From Cynocephalus volans (lineage: Eukaryota > Chordata > Mammalia > Dermoptera > Cynocephalidae), in contig NC_084478.1 in assembly GCF_027409185.1 (NCBI RefSeq), positions 83,001,624-83,065,623 of the forward strand: a stretch of DNA of 64,000 bases, in the 5' to 3' direction. Positions 10,839-20,468 of the stretch are shown one piece after another. Both the position numbers and the translations under genes were made by a program. The notes under the pieces are model-generated. The model saw nothing but the letters and a program-made list of their open reading frames with translations. It was not told where the DNA came from and did not search any database. The number at the start of each line of letters is the position of its first letter. Within the stretch, counting starts at the first letter, position 1.

Positions 10839-11530
10839 GTGCTTTTTAAAATTCAACTCCTTATGTTAGTCTTGTGCATAAAAAATTCTCTAGCAGGCCC
10901 GTCCGAAAAAGACTTGGGGGCTGCAAGAAAACTTGTGGTGAAAAAGGTGAAAAAGCCGTTTCTTATGTTAGCCCCACATGCATTGATGTCACATATGACT
11001 GCACCGATCCGTCCCACCACCGGTTAATCAGAATAAATTCCAAAACCGCATGTGGTTCTGCAACACCTTACTTGGGCCAAAGCCGCCTAAATAAAGAGGG
11101 TGCTATGTTTGTCTCCAACCCCTCCCCCAATATAAGGTTACCATGGGAGAGACCACCATTATTGTAGACCCCGTGAGGCTTCCTGTGGACCAAATACGAG
11201 TCCAGCCCTTCCATACTCGCCTTTGAATCTAACCATTACAGCTACAGAGCTATATGAGAACCCACGTATACAGGTTCAAACTTTTATAAATGAAACTTGG
11301 AACTTATTAAATAAGTCTCAATCCAGCTTCTCATCATTTGCCCAAGGTTGCTGGATGTGCATAAGTGCAACTGCCCCCAAACTGACAGTGCTTCCTTTGC
11401 TAGCCAACTTAACCACATAAGAGAACAAATAACATCCGTCAGACTGTTGGTACTTAGATCCCAATATGACCAACTTCCCTTAGATGAAAAAGGACAATTC
11501 AACGCCTAAGATAGCAATGACTTCCTATAG
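10839..11530 (+). pseudogene. env: env of the gammaretrovirus-like ERV (SU remnant; TM largely missing)
   Basis: A signal-peptide-like hydrophobic stretch follows the pol end; its first codon reads GTG rather than ATG. Parts of the surface subunit follow in different frames. Near the end, the frame 11223-11420 has N-glycosylation sites and a CWMC motif (11349-11360), the CXXC of gammaretroviral SU. Only about 150 bp then separate this from the polypurine tract, so the fusion peptide, CX6CC and membrane anchor are absent. The gene is about a third of normal env length. Confidence 0.78.
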
Positions 11531-11537
11531 CTACAAC

Positions 11538-11549
11538 AAAAGGGGGGAA
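11538..11549 (+). other. Polypurine tract
   Basis: The sequence aaaaggggggaa sits immediately before the TG of the 3' LTR and is the expected plus-strand primer. Confidence 0.9.
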
Positions 11550-11889
11550 TGTTAAGGTACGCCCCAACCCCTACTGACCTTAACATATGCATTCTGCTTC
11601 TGTACAAGTCGCTTGCTAAAATAAACGGGGAATCCAGGGTGGGGAGGGGCTACAGGGCTAACCACAAAATTAGCTTATGTACCACTGGCTTGCTTGCATT
11701 GGCTAGATTGTGTCAGGCATGAAAAATTCCCGCCTAGCTAAAAATAAAAGCTGTGAGAGGTTTCAACTCGGGCTGCGCTCCTCGATTGGCCTGCATAGCC
11801 CTGGCTGCCAGAAATAAACTCTTTTCCTTTTCCTATCACCTGGTTCTCGTGGGCAAATTTCTTTTACCCATCAGATGTTGGCCATAACA
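11550..11889 (+). repeat. 3' LTR of the gammaretrovirus-like ERV
   Basis: 340 bp, collinear with the 5' LTR, beginning TGTTAAGGT and ending GCCATAACA, with the same AATAAA and U5. The base directly after it lies inside a truncated SINE. Confidence 0.93.
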
Positions 11890-11930
11890 GCATCATGCCC
11901 TAACCAACTGAGCTAACCAGCCAGCCTTCA
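11890..11930 (-). mobile_element. tRNA-derived SINE, 5' half, antisense
   Basis: On the minus strand it reads as the A-box half of the monomeric SINE (ggctggttagctcagttgg). It stops exactly at the ERV LTR, so the rest was lost or displaced by the provirus. Confidence 0.7.
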
Positions 11931-11959
11931 ATTGGGTCTGAAGAGTCAGACTGTATTTT

Positions 11960-13000
11960 CGATTAGTCCAGAGGACTGGGAATGATAAGCACCATAAAAG
12001 TGTTGCAGGATTGGCCAGATAGCACACACTTGTTTTATTACTTGGCCAGTAAAATGGGTTCCTCAGCCACTGTGAAGCTCAATGGGGGTACCCCATGTAG
12101 GGATTATTTTCTCGAATAGGTCGGTTAGCCACTGCTAAGGCAGTGGCTTGTCTGCATATGAATGCTTCAAACCGATAGGAGAATATACAGACCATAACTA
12201 AAACATACTTGTGTCCATGTGAGAGAGGTAACTGGATAAAATCCATCTGCCAAACCGCAAATGACCCATTAGGTAGGTGCAAAAATGGCCAGAGGCAATG
12301 CACACTGGCTTTCCAGGATTGAATTTAGGAGAGGTGGGCCAGGCCAGATAAGCACTTTTAATAGTTTTATTTATGTTACTCCATCAGAATTATTTCATAA
12401 AATTGATTGTCTTTTCTGCAGCCCAATGGCTTAAATTATGTCCAGTAGTTAACAACAGAAATCTCATGGAGTCTGGCAGGACAGGCTTTTTATTTGGCCC
12501 AAACCAGAGTTCCTCTTTATCATTAAACGAGGAGCTGATGGTTTTCCAAATTTGTGTTTCAAATTCTGGAGCCCACTTTCGTGCATCTTTAGTAATTGTT
12601 TTAAGATCATATTTTGGAATCTTTTCTAGATGGGCCATGATGGAGATTTGATCAGTAGGAACTTTAAGGGCAGCATTCTTTGCTGCGTTATCAGCAAGGT
12701 TATTTCCTCTAGCTTTAAATGGCCAGGGATTTTGTTAATGGCTACAGCAGCTGTATTGCATCTATTAATCATTTCATACATGACCCATTCTTTATTTTGT
12801 CTCCATTGGAAGTGAAAAAACCTCTTTGATTTCACAACATTCCGAAATCATGAGCACCTCCCAAAGCATACCAACTATTTGAATAAACATTAAATTTTTC
12901 CCCTAGCAAGGAGACAGGTTCAAGTGAGGGCAAATAGCTTTGCCTTCACATCTGAAGTGGCCAAGGGCAAAGGAGCTGCTTCCATGGTCTCGGAAGAGGT
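11960..13000 (-). pseudogene. pol: pol: RNase H and integrase of the minus-strand ERV (broken)
   Basis: On the minus strand, 12840-13000 carries a degenerate RNase H segment (a SWYALGGA stretch in place of the usual acidic motif). The frame 12390-12638 ends in an integrase zinc-finger His pair (TGHNLSHWAA). The frame 12079-12303 holds the integrase core with its first Asp (WQMDFIQLP) and following beta strands. Further core sequence continues in another frame to about 11960. Stops and frameshifts separate the pieces. Confidence 0.75.
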
Positions 13001-13499
13001 GGTAACTGCATAGCCTTTACAATGTTTGCCAATGTCATACTTTAAATATCAACCATCTGTAAACCAGGACAACTCAGCATGGTCCAGGGGAGTCTCTTGC
13101 AGATCCTTCCAATTAGTAAAAAGGTGGTCTGTCAGAGTTAGGCAGTCATGTGGTCTCCCGTCTGAAGGAGAGGGAAGGAGAGTTGCAGGGTTGAGGTTAT
13201 TGCAGCATGAGAAAGTGATATGAGGAGCAGCAAGTAGGAGAAGCTCATAGGAAGTGTCAACTGACAGAAAGATGCTGAGTGTGATGTGAGTTTAAAAGAG
13301 CTTCCACAGCATGAGGCACAAATACAGTTGGGGGGATCCCATGACTATCTCCTCAGTTGCCTTGACTAACAGGGCTGCAGCAAGGACTGCCTTTAGGCAA
13401 AGAAGGAATCCATGAGTGAGGGGACCTGACTGTTGACTATAGTATTCTAGAGGACAACGTTAGCCTCCATGCCTTAGGGTTAAGCCCCCTGAACCATTT

Positions 13500-14265
13500 C
13501 CTTTCTTTTTGTATGCAATGAGGACAAAAAGAGTTTTTAATTAAGATGACCTGGAGCATAAGGATTTACCAATTTCTCTTTTAGTTTGTTAAAAACTAGC
13601 TCTTCAGATTCTGTCCAAATAATGGGATCAGGTCTGGTAACTTTAAGTAAAGCATTCAGGATTTGACCAGAAAAGAAAAGTTAGAGACCTAGTTACAACA
13701 GTAACCAGTAAGTCGAAGAAATCCACAAAGTTGGCATTTGTTTTTTGGCTTACAAAATTGCAAAATGCCTTGAATCTGGTCTGGGTCTAAAAGTAACCCA
13801 TTTTCTGAAATTAGATAGCCTAAATATTTTACCTGAGTTTTTATTAGCTACAGGTTTTCTTTAGAGACTTTTTATCACCTGTAGCAGCCAGTTGCTTTAC
13901 CAGATGTAGACTGTCTTTTTCACAGGCTGCCTGTGAAGGAGAGCAAAGAAGAAGGTCATTTACAAATTGTAGGAAAGTGGAGCCTTGAGGAAAAACCTCA
14001 TCCTCCAAGTCTATCTTTAGTATCTGAGAAAAATCAGAAAAGCTTTCAGTAAAACACTGGAGCATTACTGTCTGGGTGAATTGTTGGCCTTCCCAGGTAA
14101 AGGCAAAAAGAAATCGGCCAGCTTGATCCACTGGAATACTGAAGAATGTGCTACACAGATTAATGACTGTGAAAAATCTGCTATCAGTGGGTATCAAGTT
14201 TAATAAGGTATGTGTTGCTTTGTGTTGCTTCACCCCCCATGGATTTGTCACCCCTCTTCCCCTGG
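13500..14265 (-). pseudogene. pol: pol: reverse transcriptase core of the minus-strand ERV (broken)
   Basis: The frame 13844-14251 encodes the palm: FTVINLCSTFFSIPVD, FAFTWEGQQFT and a catalytic-site segment FVNDLLLCS, in which the first Asp of the usual YVDD is replaced by Asn. The loss of a catalytic Asp, with stops further on, makes it inactive. Confidence 0.8.
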
Positions 14266-14975
14266 GTGACAGAGATGAAAGGATTACTCAAAGCCCATCT
14301 CTTCTGAGCAGTGAGAGACCCTGAAGTGGTTAACTTCCCTGGGAATGCTCAAGCGAGAGCCAACCCTTCCATTTGGGAAATTAACACTGAATTGGGGTTC
14401 TCTTCCTGCATTTATTTTTCAGACCAGAAAGTTACAGGAAGAGACATAGGTGGGGTTATAGTTTAACAGTATAGGCTGGTAACTTTCAGTGAAACAAGCC
14501 AGATGACATTCCAGTAAGGCAATTAAGTGGTCCTATCAACAACAGTTTGATCTTAGCAAACATTCCTTCCTATAGCAATTTCTCAGTATCTTTACACAAC
14601 AATCAGTAACTAGTCTGTCTTTGAGCCAGCAACCTGCTGTGCCACAATCCTTATCTTGCAACATAGACTTATAGCCTGAGGGAAATTTCCAGTCCTCTGC
14701 AAGGTCAATATTTGAAACTGCAAGGCTCTGGAAAACCAGGCCCTGTGAAGTACATATACTTTTTAGTATATTCCATAGGTATGTGTGTTTGAAATCACTG
14801 GATTTTATGAGACAACAATATGAGTAATTGCTCTGAGTCTTGAACAAACCTCCACCCATAGTTTTTTTTTTTTTTAATAAGTAGGATCTGGGTATTACAA
14901 TGGCTAGTACATAGAATAATAAGGTCCTGTTTTCTGTATTTTTCTATATTAGGTTTAATACCTTGTAATGCCATC
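14266..14975. other. About 0.7 kb inside the minus-strand RT that does not fit pol
   Basis: The RT N-terminus (14980-15222, minus) and the palm (14251 and below) should be separated by roughly 200 bp; here the gap is about 700 bp. The sequence contains a short poly-T (14862-14875) and an antisense frame of 107 codons (14536-14859) that I do not recognise. It may be a separate insertion. Confidence 0.45.
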
Positions 14976-14979
14976 TGGT

Positions 14980-15503
14980 TTAGTTGATATTACTTAACAT
15001 TAGGCAGGGTTTTGAAGGATTAATTGGGATTTTACTAGGAGGTGCACTACACATTTTGCTAATATCAGTGGATAATTTTGCCCATAAAGAGGCAGGTTTT
15101 TGATTTAGCAGTGAAGAGGTAGCATTATTTCTGTTCTCTGAACAGGGAATAGCATAACAAATTAGAGAATTTGGGAATTCAGGGGACTCCAAGGTCAACT
15201 CAGCACAATTTGGTTTGTTCAATTCTAAAATTATTTCCCCCTTTTTGTAAAAAGAAATTCTAGCATTGTATTTTTTTTTAGAAAATCATGCCCAAGGAGG
15301 TGGACAGGGTAGAAGTAACAAGCAAAAAAGGCTGGGGAGTCCTGGAGAGGGCCAAGGCAAAAAGGAATGGGCTGGGAAACAAAAGCACTTAAAGATTTCT
15401 TTGAAACTCCCACCATTTGTACTTTTTTATTACTCTGAGGCAGGGACTGATTAAGGCTGGAGGGGTTAAGGATTGGTAATGTTGCTCCAGTATCTATGAG
15501 CAT
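14980..15503 (-). pseudogene. pro: pro and RT N-terminus of the minus-strand ERV (broken)
   Basis: The frame 15231-15503 starts with the aspartic-protease active-site motif (IDTGAT) and ends with an LLGHDFL segment typical of the protease C-terminus. The frame 14980-15222 continues into the reverse-transcriptase N-terminus (LWAKLSTD and following). The two are separated by a stop. Confidence 0.8.
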
Positions 15504-15662
15504 AGCTAAGGACTCATTCCTAATTTGAAGGTTTGTTTCACTCAGATTATTAAGTGGAGAACTGGGAAAATCTCCTGTAAGTCCTCAAAGCCCCTTTGTT
15601 GTGAATAGTTCTCTGGTGAGGGTAAAGGAAGTTGAAGAAAAGATTGCATAGCCATTTTTCAG

Positions 15663-17330
15663 TTACAGCAATCTTTTTTTCCAGTGGCCTGGTTTTTTAC
15701 AGTCATGGCAGAGCCCAGAAAGTTTCTGTTTAGTATTATGTCTGGGAGTCTCCTTCTGTTGTAATTGGAGATTAAGAATTTTGGTGGTTTTCTTTTTATT
15801 AGTATCCTCAAGGTTGCAAGCAAGTTGATTTGCCAAATTAAGTAGATCTAAAGTGGTCATAGTTTCCTATTCCATGTGGGCTCTTTTGACAAGCTGGGAA
15901 AGTTCTTGAGAAAGGCCATTCACAATTAAAGGCCATTTACAATTAAAGTCCATTCATAATTAAAGGCCATTTGAGTACAATCAACATCTTTAGGTAATTC
16001 CAAATTCTCTTTAAATATAAGCTAGAGAAAACTGAAATAGTTGTAAACTGTCTCATTAGGTTCCTGGGTACAGGCTTGGATTTTATTTCAGTCTAAGGAT
16101 TTAGGAAAATCCTAAAGAATAGCTTTGTGGAGTTTTTTTGTTTGTTTGTTTGTTTGCCATTCCTCAGACCCTGTCAAGGTCCTTGAGGGACTGTTCACCT
16201 AGGTCCTCCTCAGTTTTATTCCAACAAACTTTAGCCATCCAGTTTTGGGCCTGGCCTTCACCAACAAGCACGTAAACGAACTGGTATAGGTCAGAAAATC
16301 CAGGCTGGTAAGCTTGAATAACTATGTTAAATTCATCAGCAAATTGGCAAGGATCTTTAGTGACCTTTGGGGATTTCTTGGCAATGCCTCAAAGTTCAGC
16401 CTTGCTCCAAGGATAAAAATAGATTTGGGGCTTACAGGAATCATCAGTGAGCTTTACTTTAAAGGGACAGGTTTCAACAGGTTCAGGTTCAGGGGTATGT
16501 AGAGCTGAGGAATCCAGAGGGAAAGGTAAATTCAGCCAAAGACAGAGATGAGGAGGGAAGGAAACAGAAGGGGAAGTCTGCTCTAGAGAGAAGAGTCTAG
16601 GCCTTTATGGACTTATTGTTTCTTCCTTAACTGTTTGTTTGTCTCAGTTAATTTTGAGATAGTATCTTGCAGAAAGGCAATTTTTGAATTCTGAATGTAC
16701 TTAGAGACTTTGAGGTACCAATCGAAGTATATTTCCCACTCAGATTGTTTAATTTTAGGACCTCAGTCTTCTAATTTAGCCTTAAGAAAGACAAGTCTGG
16801 AGAACTCAAAAGACCCCCAAAATGGCCAATGAAGATCTAAATTAGTTTTTCTTTTTTTTTGTACTCTGTCCAATTGATTTAAAAATGTGCATGAGAAGGG
16901 ACCACAGTTTTTGAACATATTGCCAATCGGGATCCCAGAAGGAAAACCATTTTTGGATGCTTTGAAATTTTGGGATCCCATTCTGTATCTTATTAATCTC
17001 AAAAGATGTTCAGAAACAGAGAATAAAAGCCAATCAACAAGCAAAATTATAAGCATATGCAAACAACTCAGAAAAAAACTAAGAGTAGAAAATTCTCACC
17101 AAGACCAGAAAGATGAACTGTCTTTGTACCAGAAAGTATTTGCCAGAAAAATGTAAGGTCTTTTATTAAGTCAGTCTTAACCAAACTATATCCCAAACAA
17201 AGTCAGCAGGGAGGTGCTACCAAAGAGAGGGAGCTAGACCTGAGAGAAAATTTCCCTGTGTAGAAAAAGGCAACCCGTGGAAGCAGAGAGCACAATGGGC
17301 TCAATAGTGGGTAACTCACCTGGTTCCAAA
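15663..17330 (-). pseudogene. gag: gag of the minus-strand ERV (heavily decayed)
   Basis: The clearest part is a nucleocapsid knuckle in the frame 15663-15860, CHDCKKPGHWKK, which lacks the final Cys. Towards 17330 there are only short frames with gag-like composition. A (gttt)5 simple repeat lies at 16139-16157. Position between the primer site and protease supports the call more than any single motif. Confidence 0.65.
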
Positions 17331-17365
17331 AGTTGCTGATTTCCTCCAAAGGAAATCTTGCTTCA

Positions 17366-17383
17366 GGGCTACTTCTGACATCA
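17366..17383 (-). other. Primer-binding site, tRNA-Leu-like
   Basis: Read on the minus strand as TGATGTCAGAAGTAGCCC, five bases inside the LTR edge. It agrees with the tRNA-Leu 3' end at most positions. Confidence 0.6.
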
Positions 17384-17388
17384 GATTA

Positions 17389-17938
17389 TGTCAACCTAAA
17401 AAGAAGACATCAGAGAAAAATATCTCCTAATATAATGAATTTATTCTGGAGTAAGCGAAAAGGATTTAACCCAGGATGTACAGCTATGGCAAGCCAAAGG
17501 TGCACGCAAAAAGGGGAGGGTAAGGGGAATCTTTTATTTGGCAAAAAAAGAAGTTTCCACAAGCTGCTTTGGAAACAGAGATTTTACTGGTTCTGGAGGC
17601 TCAAAGCCAAAGTTGACATCAGTTTGTTGGCAGAGATGCTGTTGCTAGACAGGTGTTCTTTTGAAATCATCTTTTCTGAATTGCTGCAGTCCTAAAAAAT
17701 GTCTAGTGATAAATCTGGTCATAGCAGTATATGCTTATGTGCAAAATGTAGGTCATGAAATGCATGAGTTACATGAAGGACATAAAGGAACTTCCTGTAG
17801 AGTTATTTTAGAAAGTCATTAAGATAGTTCTTATCTCAGACATGCGAGCATGAGCCCTCCTCCTTTGTTCTTTCTCAGCTCAAATTTGTTTGGGTCTGGC
17901 AAGAATGATTTCAACCTGGTATCTGCAACTTTCACAGT
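17389..17938 (-). repeat. 5' LTR of the minus-strand ERV
   Basis: On the minus strand it begins TGTGAAAGTT (17938) and ends GGTTGACA (17389), with an AATAAA at 17533-17538. About 550 bp. Its start is inferred from the TG and from the element layout. Confidence 0.7.
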
Positions 17939-18149
17939 TCTTACCACAATAAAATAATCCTTTTTAAAAAGGGAATTAGATTTTTCCATTTTCCCAATTA
18001 TACCAATAATAATGATTTAAATATAGTATACAAAAATAATTTTCCATGTCCAGCTACAAGATTCTCACTACTTAATCCACATCCTTATTAATAGTATGTG
18101 CTATTTCAGGCTGTTACAGGTTTTTGGTTCTCAAGCACTTCACACATGA

Positions 18150-18995
18150 ACACCTTGGTTTTTTTTTTTAAAGCAATAGGGGTATTTTTATTTTATTTCC
18201 AAGTAAGATTTAACATTTTGTCCTTTCCTTTTAAATTTCCTTTTTATTATATAAGATGTACAACATGATGTTTTGATATACATATTCATAGTAAAATAAT
18301 TACTACAAGTAAGCAATTTAACATATAAATCATCTTCCATAGCTACCTTTTTTTGTGATAAGAGAACCTAAAAGCTCCTTTCTTAGCAAATTGTCAATAG
18401 ACAATACAGTATTATCAACTATAGTCCTCTGGCTGTACATTATATCTCCTTATTTCCCCCTTCTCTTCACTCTGGTAAACACGGTTCTACCATTCTACTC
18501 TCTGTTTCTATGTATTTGACCTTATTTTTTTTTTTTTAGAATCCACATGTAAGGGATATCATACAGTATTTTTCTTTCTGTGTCTAGTTTATTTCACTTA
18601 GCATAATGTCCTCCAGGTTCATGCATGTTGTCACAAATGACAGTATCTCCTTCTTCTTTAAGATTAAATAATACTCATATATTGTATGTAAATGTATAAT
18701 ATATACATACATTTTCTTTATCCATTTATCCATCAATAGACACCTAGGTTGATACCATATCTTATCTATTGTAAATAATGCTGCAGTGAACATGGGAGTA
18801 CGAATGTCTCTTCTAGGTACTGAGTTAATTTCCTTTGGGTATGTGGCCAGAAGAGGGATTGCTGGATCATATGGTATCTCTCTTTTTAATATTTAAAGCA
18901 ACTTCCATACTGTTTTCCGTAATGATCGCACCAATTTAAATTCCCACAGGGCACAGGGTTCCCTTTTCTCCACATTCTTGCCAATACTTATCTTT
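18150..18995 (-). mobile_element. L1 fragment, 3' end, antisense
   Basis: The plus strand reads as the complement of the L1 ORF2 C-terminus and 3' UTR, for example 'tttcacttagcataatgtc' and 'ggattgctggatcatatgg'. No target-site duplication was identified. The 200 bp to its left hold nothing recognisable. Confidence 0.8.
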
Positions 18996-19274
18996 TTTTT
19001 TTATAGTAAAAGAAGAGATTTTACTGGTTTATAAATAATATATATTCTTTTTTCCTCTGATTAAAAATAATATTCATTTTAGAAAATCTGAAAAATACAG
19101 AAAAGTCCAAAAAGGAAGTAAAAAAATCACCTATAATCACATTTCTCAAAAATAGCCACTAATGTAATAGTTCTCCCAGTCTTTCTTTCTATGAGTATGC
19201 ATGCATACTCACACACACAATCATGTGCACCTACATTTTGCTTCTTACAAAAGCAGAATCATATTGTATACATC
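18996..19274. other. AT-rich sequence without recognised feature
   Basis: Could be further old L1 3' sequence. A short (ca) run lies near 19209-19219. No coding signal. Confidence 0.4.
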
Positions 19275-19283
19275 ATTATATGA

Positions 19284-19286
<3 letters not shown>

Positions 19287-19315
<29 letters not shown>

Positions 19316-19462
19316 GACCGGTAAGGGGATCTTAACCCTTGACTTGGTGTTGTCAGCACCACGCTCAGCCAGTGAGCGAACCGGCCATCCGTATATGGGA
19401 TCCGAACCCGAGGCCTTGGTGTTCTGAGCACCGCACTTTCCCGAGTGAGCCACGGGCCGGCC
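19287..19462 (-). mobile_element. Dimeric tRNA-Ile-derived SINE, antisense
   Basis: On the minus strand: GGGCCGGCCCGTGGCTCACT (A box), an anticodon-like arm, the B box GGTTCGGATCC, then a second tRNA-like half ending in a poly-A tail. Flanking copies of tatatgaagttt on both sides are its target-site duplication. The layout fits colugo CYN dimers as I recall them. Confidence 0.88.
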
Positions 19463-19474
19463 CTATATGAAGTT

Positions 19475-20380
19475 TTGATTTAACAACGACATGAAAGTTT
19501 TCTAATATCGCAAAATAGTCTCCTAAAAGTCATTTACACAGTTATTAATGTCCTAAACCTGCCTTAGACACAAAACACTTAATAACAGCTTGCTATTGAC
19601 ATGATGGGATGTGGATATAAAAATCAGTAATGGGAGGATGGGCTGGGGCATTAAAACATGATTTTACATGACTCTATATAGTTTAATTATGATGAGGTCG
19701 TATACCACAATTTGTTTTTATCAACTCCGCAGTTATTGGAGATTTAGATTGTTTCCCTTTTTTCATCATTATAATAATTTCATTAGAACCATCCCTGTAT
19801 ACATCTTTGTGCACATCTTGATCTCCAATTATTTTCTTCAGATAAATATTTAAATGTCAAAAGGCTAAATCAAAATCAAAATTATGCATGTGTCAAAACT
19901 TTTAGTTAAGATGTTACCAAATTACCCTCTGGGAAATTTGTACCATTTTCTTTCTTTCCTTTTTTTTTTTTTTTTTTTTTTTGGCAGCTAGCTGGTATGG
20001 GGATCTGAACACTTGACCTTGGTGTTAGTAACAAAGGATGGCTAACTGGCCATCCAAGTTTGTACCATTTACAATTTTCATTAGTACTGAATGCAAGAGA
20101 AATCCATTTCTTTGCACCTATGCAAGCATTGGGCATTATAATATTTAAATATCTTTGCCATTTCATCAGCAAAAAATGACATCTTGTGGTTTTAAAATTT
20201 TAGTTAATAGTGAGGTTGACCAATTCCCCACAAATGCTAATTATTGTATCTCACCTTTTGTAACTATATATATAATATATATATTTCTAAATATTTTTAA
20301 AGGTCTTTTTCTTCAGGTGGATTCCATTACATTGACAGTATGAATGTTGTGTGTTATTGAATAAATATTTTTGATTTCTT
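19475..20380 (-). mobile_element. Old antisense L1-like sequence, weak
   Basis: Stretches near 19700-19850 resemble the complement of an ancient L1 ORF2 3' end ('cagttattggagatttagat' and 'acatctttgtgcacatc'). Divergence is high and boundaries are unclear. Confidence 0.35.
19963..20060 (-). mobile_element. Monomeric tRNA-derived SINE, antisense, decayed
   Basis: A poly-T run is followed by ggcagctagctggtatgggg and the complement of the B and A boxes, the latter degraded. It is flanked by copies of tttgtaccatt. Confidence 0.75.
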
Positions 20381-20468
20381 GTTTTTAATTTTAAAAAATG
20401 TTTTACTGTAACATAGTTGATTGTACGTATCTGTGGGGTACAGAGTTAAATATCAATACCCGTGTGTA

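Larger units (their letters stand above)
5052..11889 (+). mobile_element. Endogenous gammaretrovirus-like provirus, defective
   Basis: Both LTRs are present (5052-5392 and 11550-11889), with a tRNA-Pro-like primer site, gag, pro-pol, a shortened env and a polypurine tract, all on the plus strand. By eye the LTRs differ at about 19 positions plus one indel over about 340 bp, roughly 5-6%; many are G/A or C/T changes as expected from CpG decay. Every gene is broken by stops or frameshifts. Env is reduced to about 0.7 kb, with the transmembrane part missing. I saw no matching short target-site duplication beside the two ends. Confidence 0.92.
11931..17938 (-). mobile_element. Second class I ERV, minus strand, truncated after integrase
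   Basis: On the minus strand the order is LTR (17389-17938), tRNA-Leu-like primer site, gag remnants, protease, reverse transcriptase, RNase H and integrase. The element breaks off near 11931 next to a SINE and the other provirus; no env or second LTR is visible. The FVND-type RT motif and one nucleocapsid knuckle suggest class I. It is more decayed than the neighbouring plus-strand provirus and therefore probably older. Confidence 0.82.
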
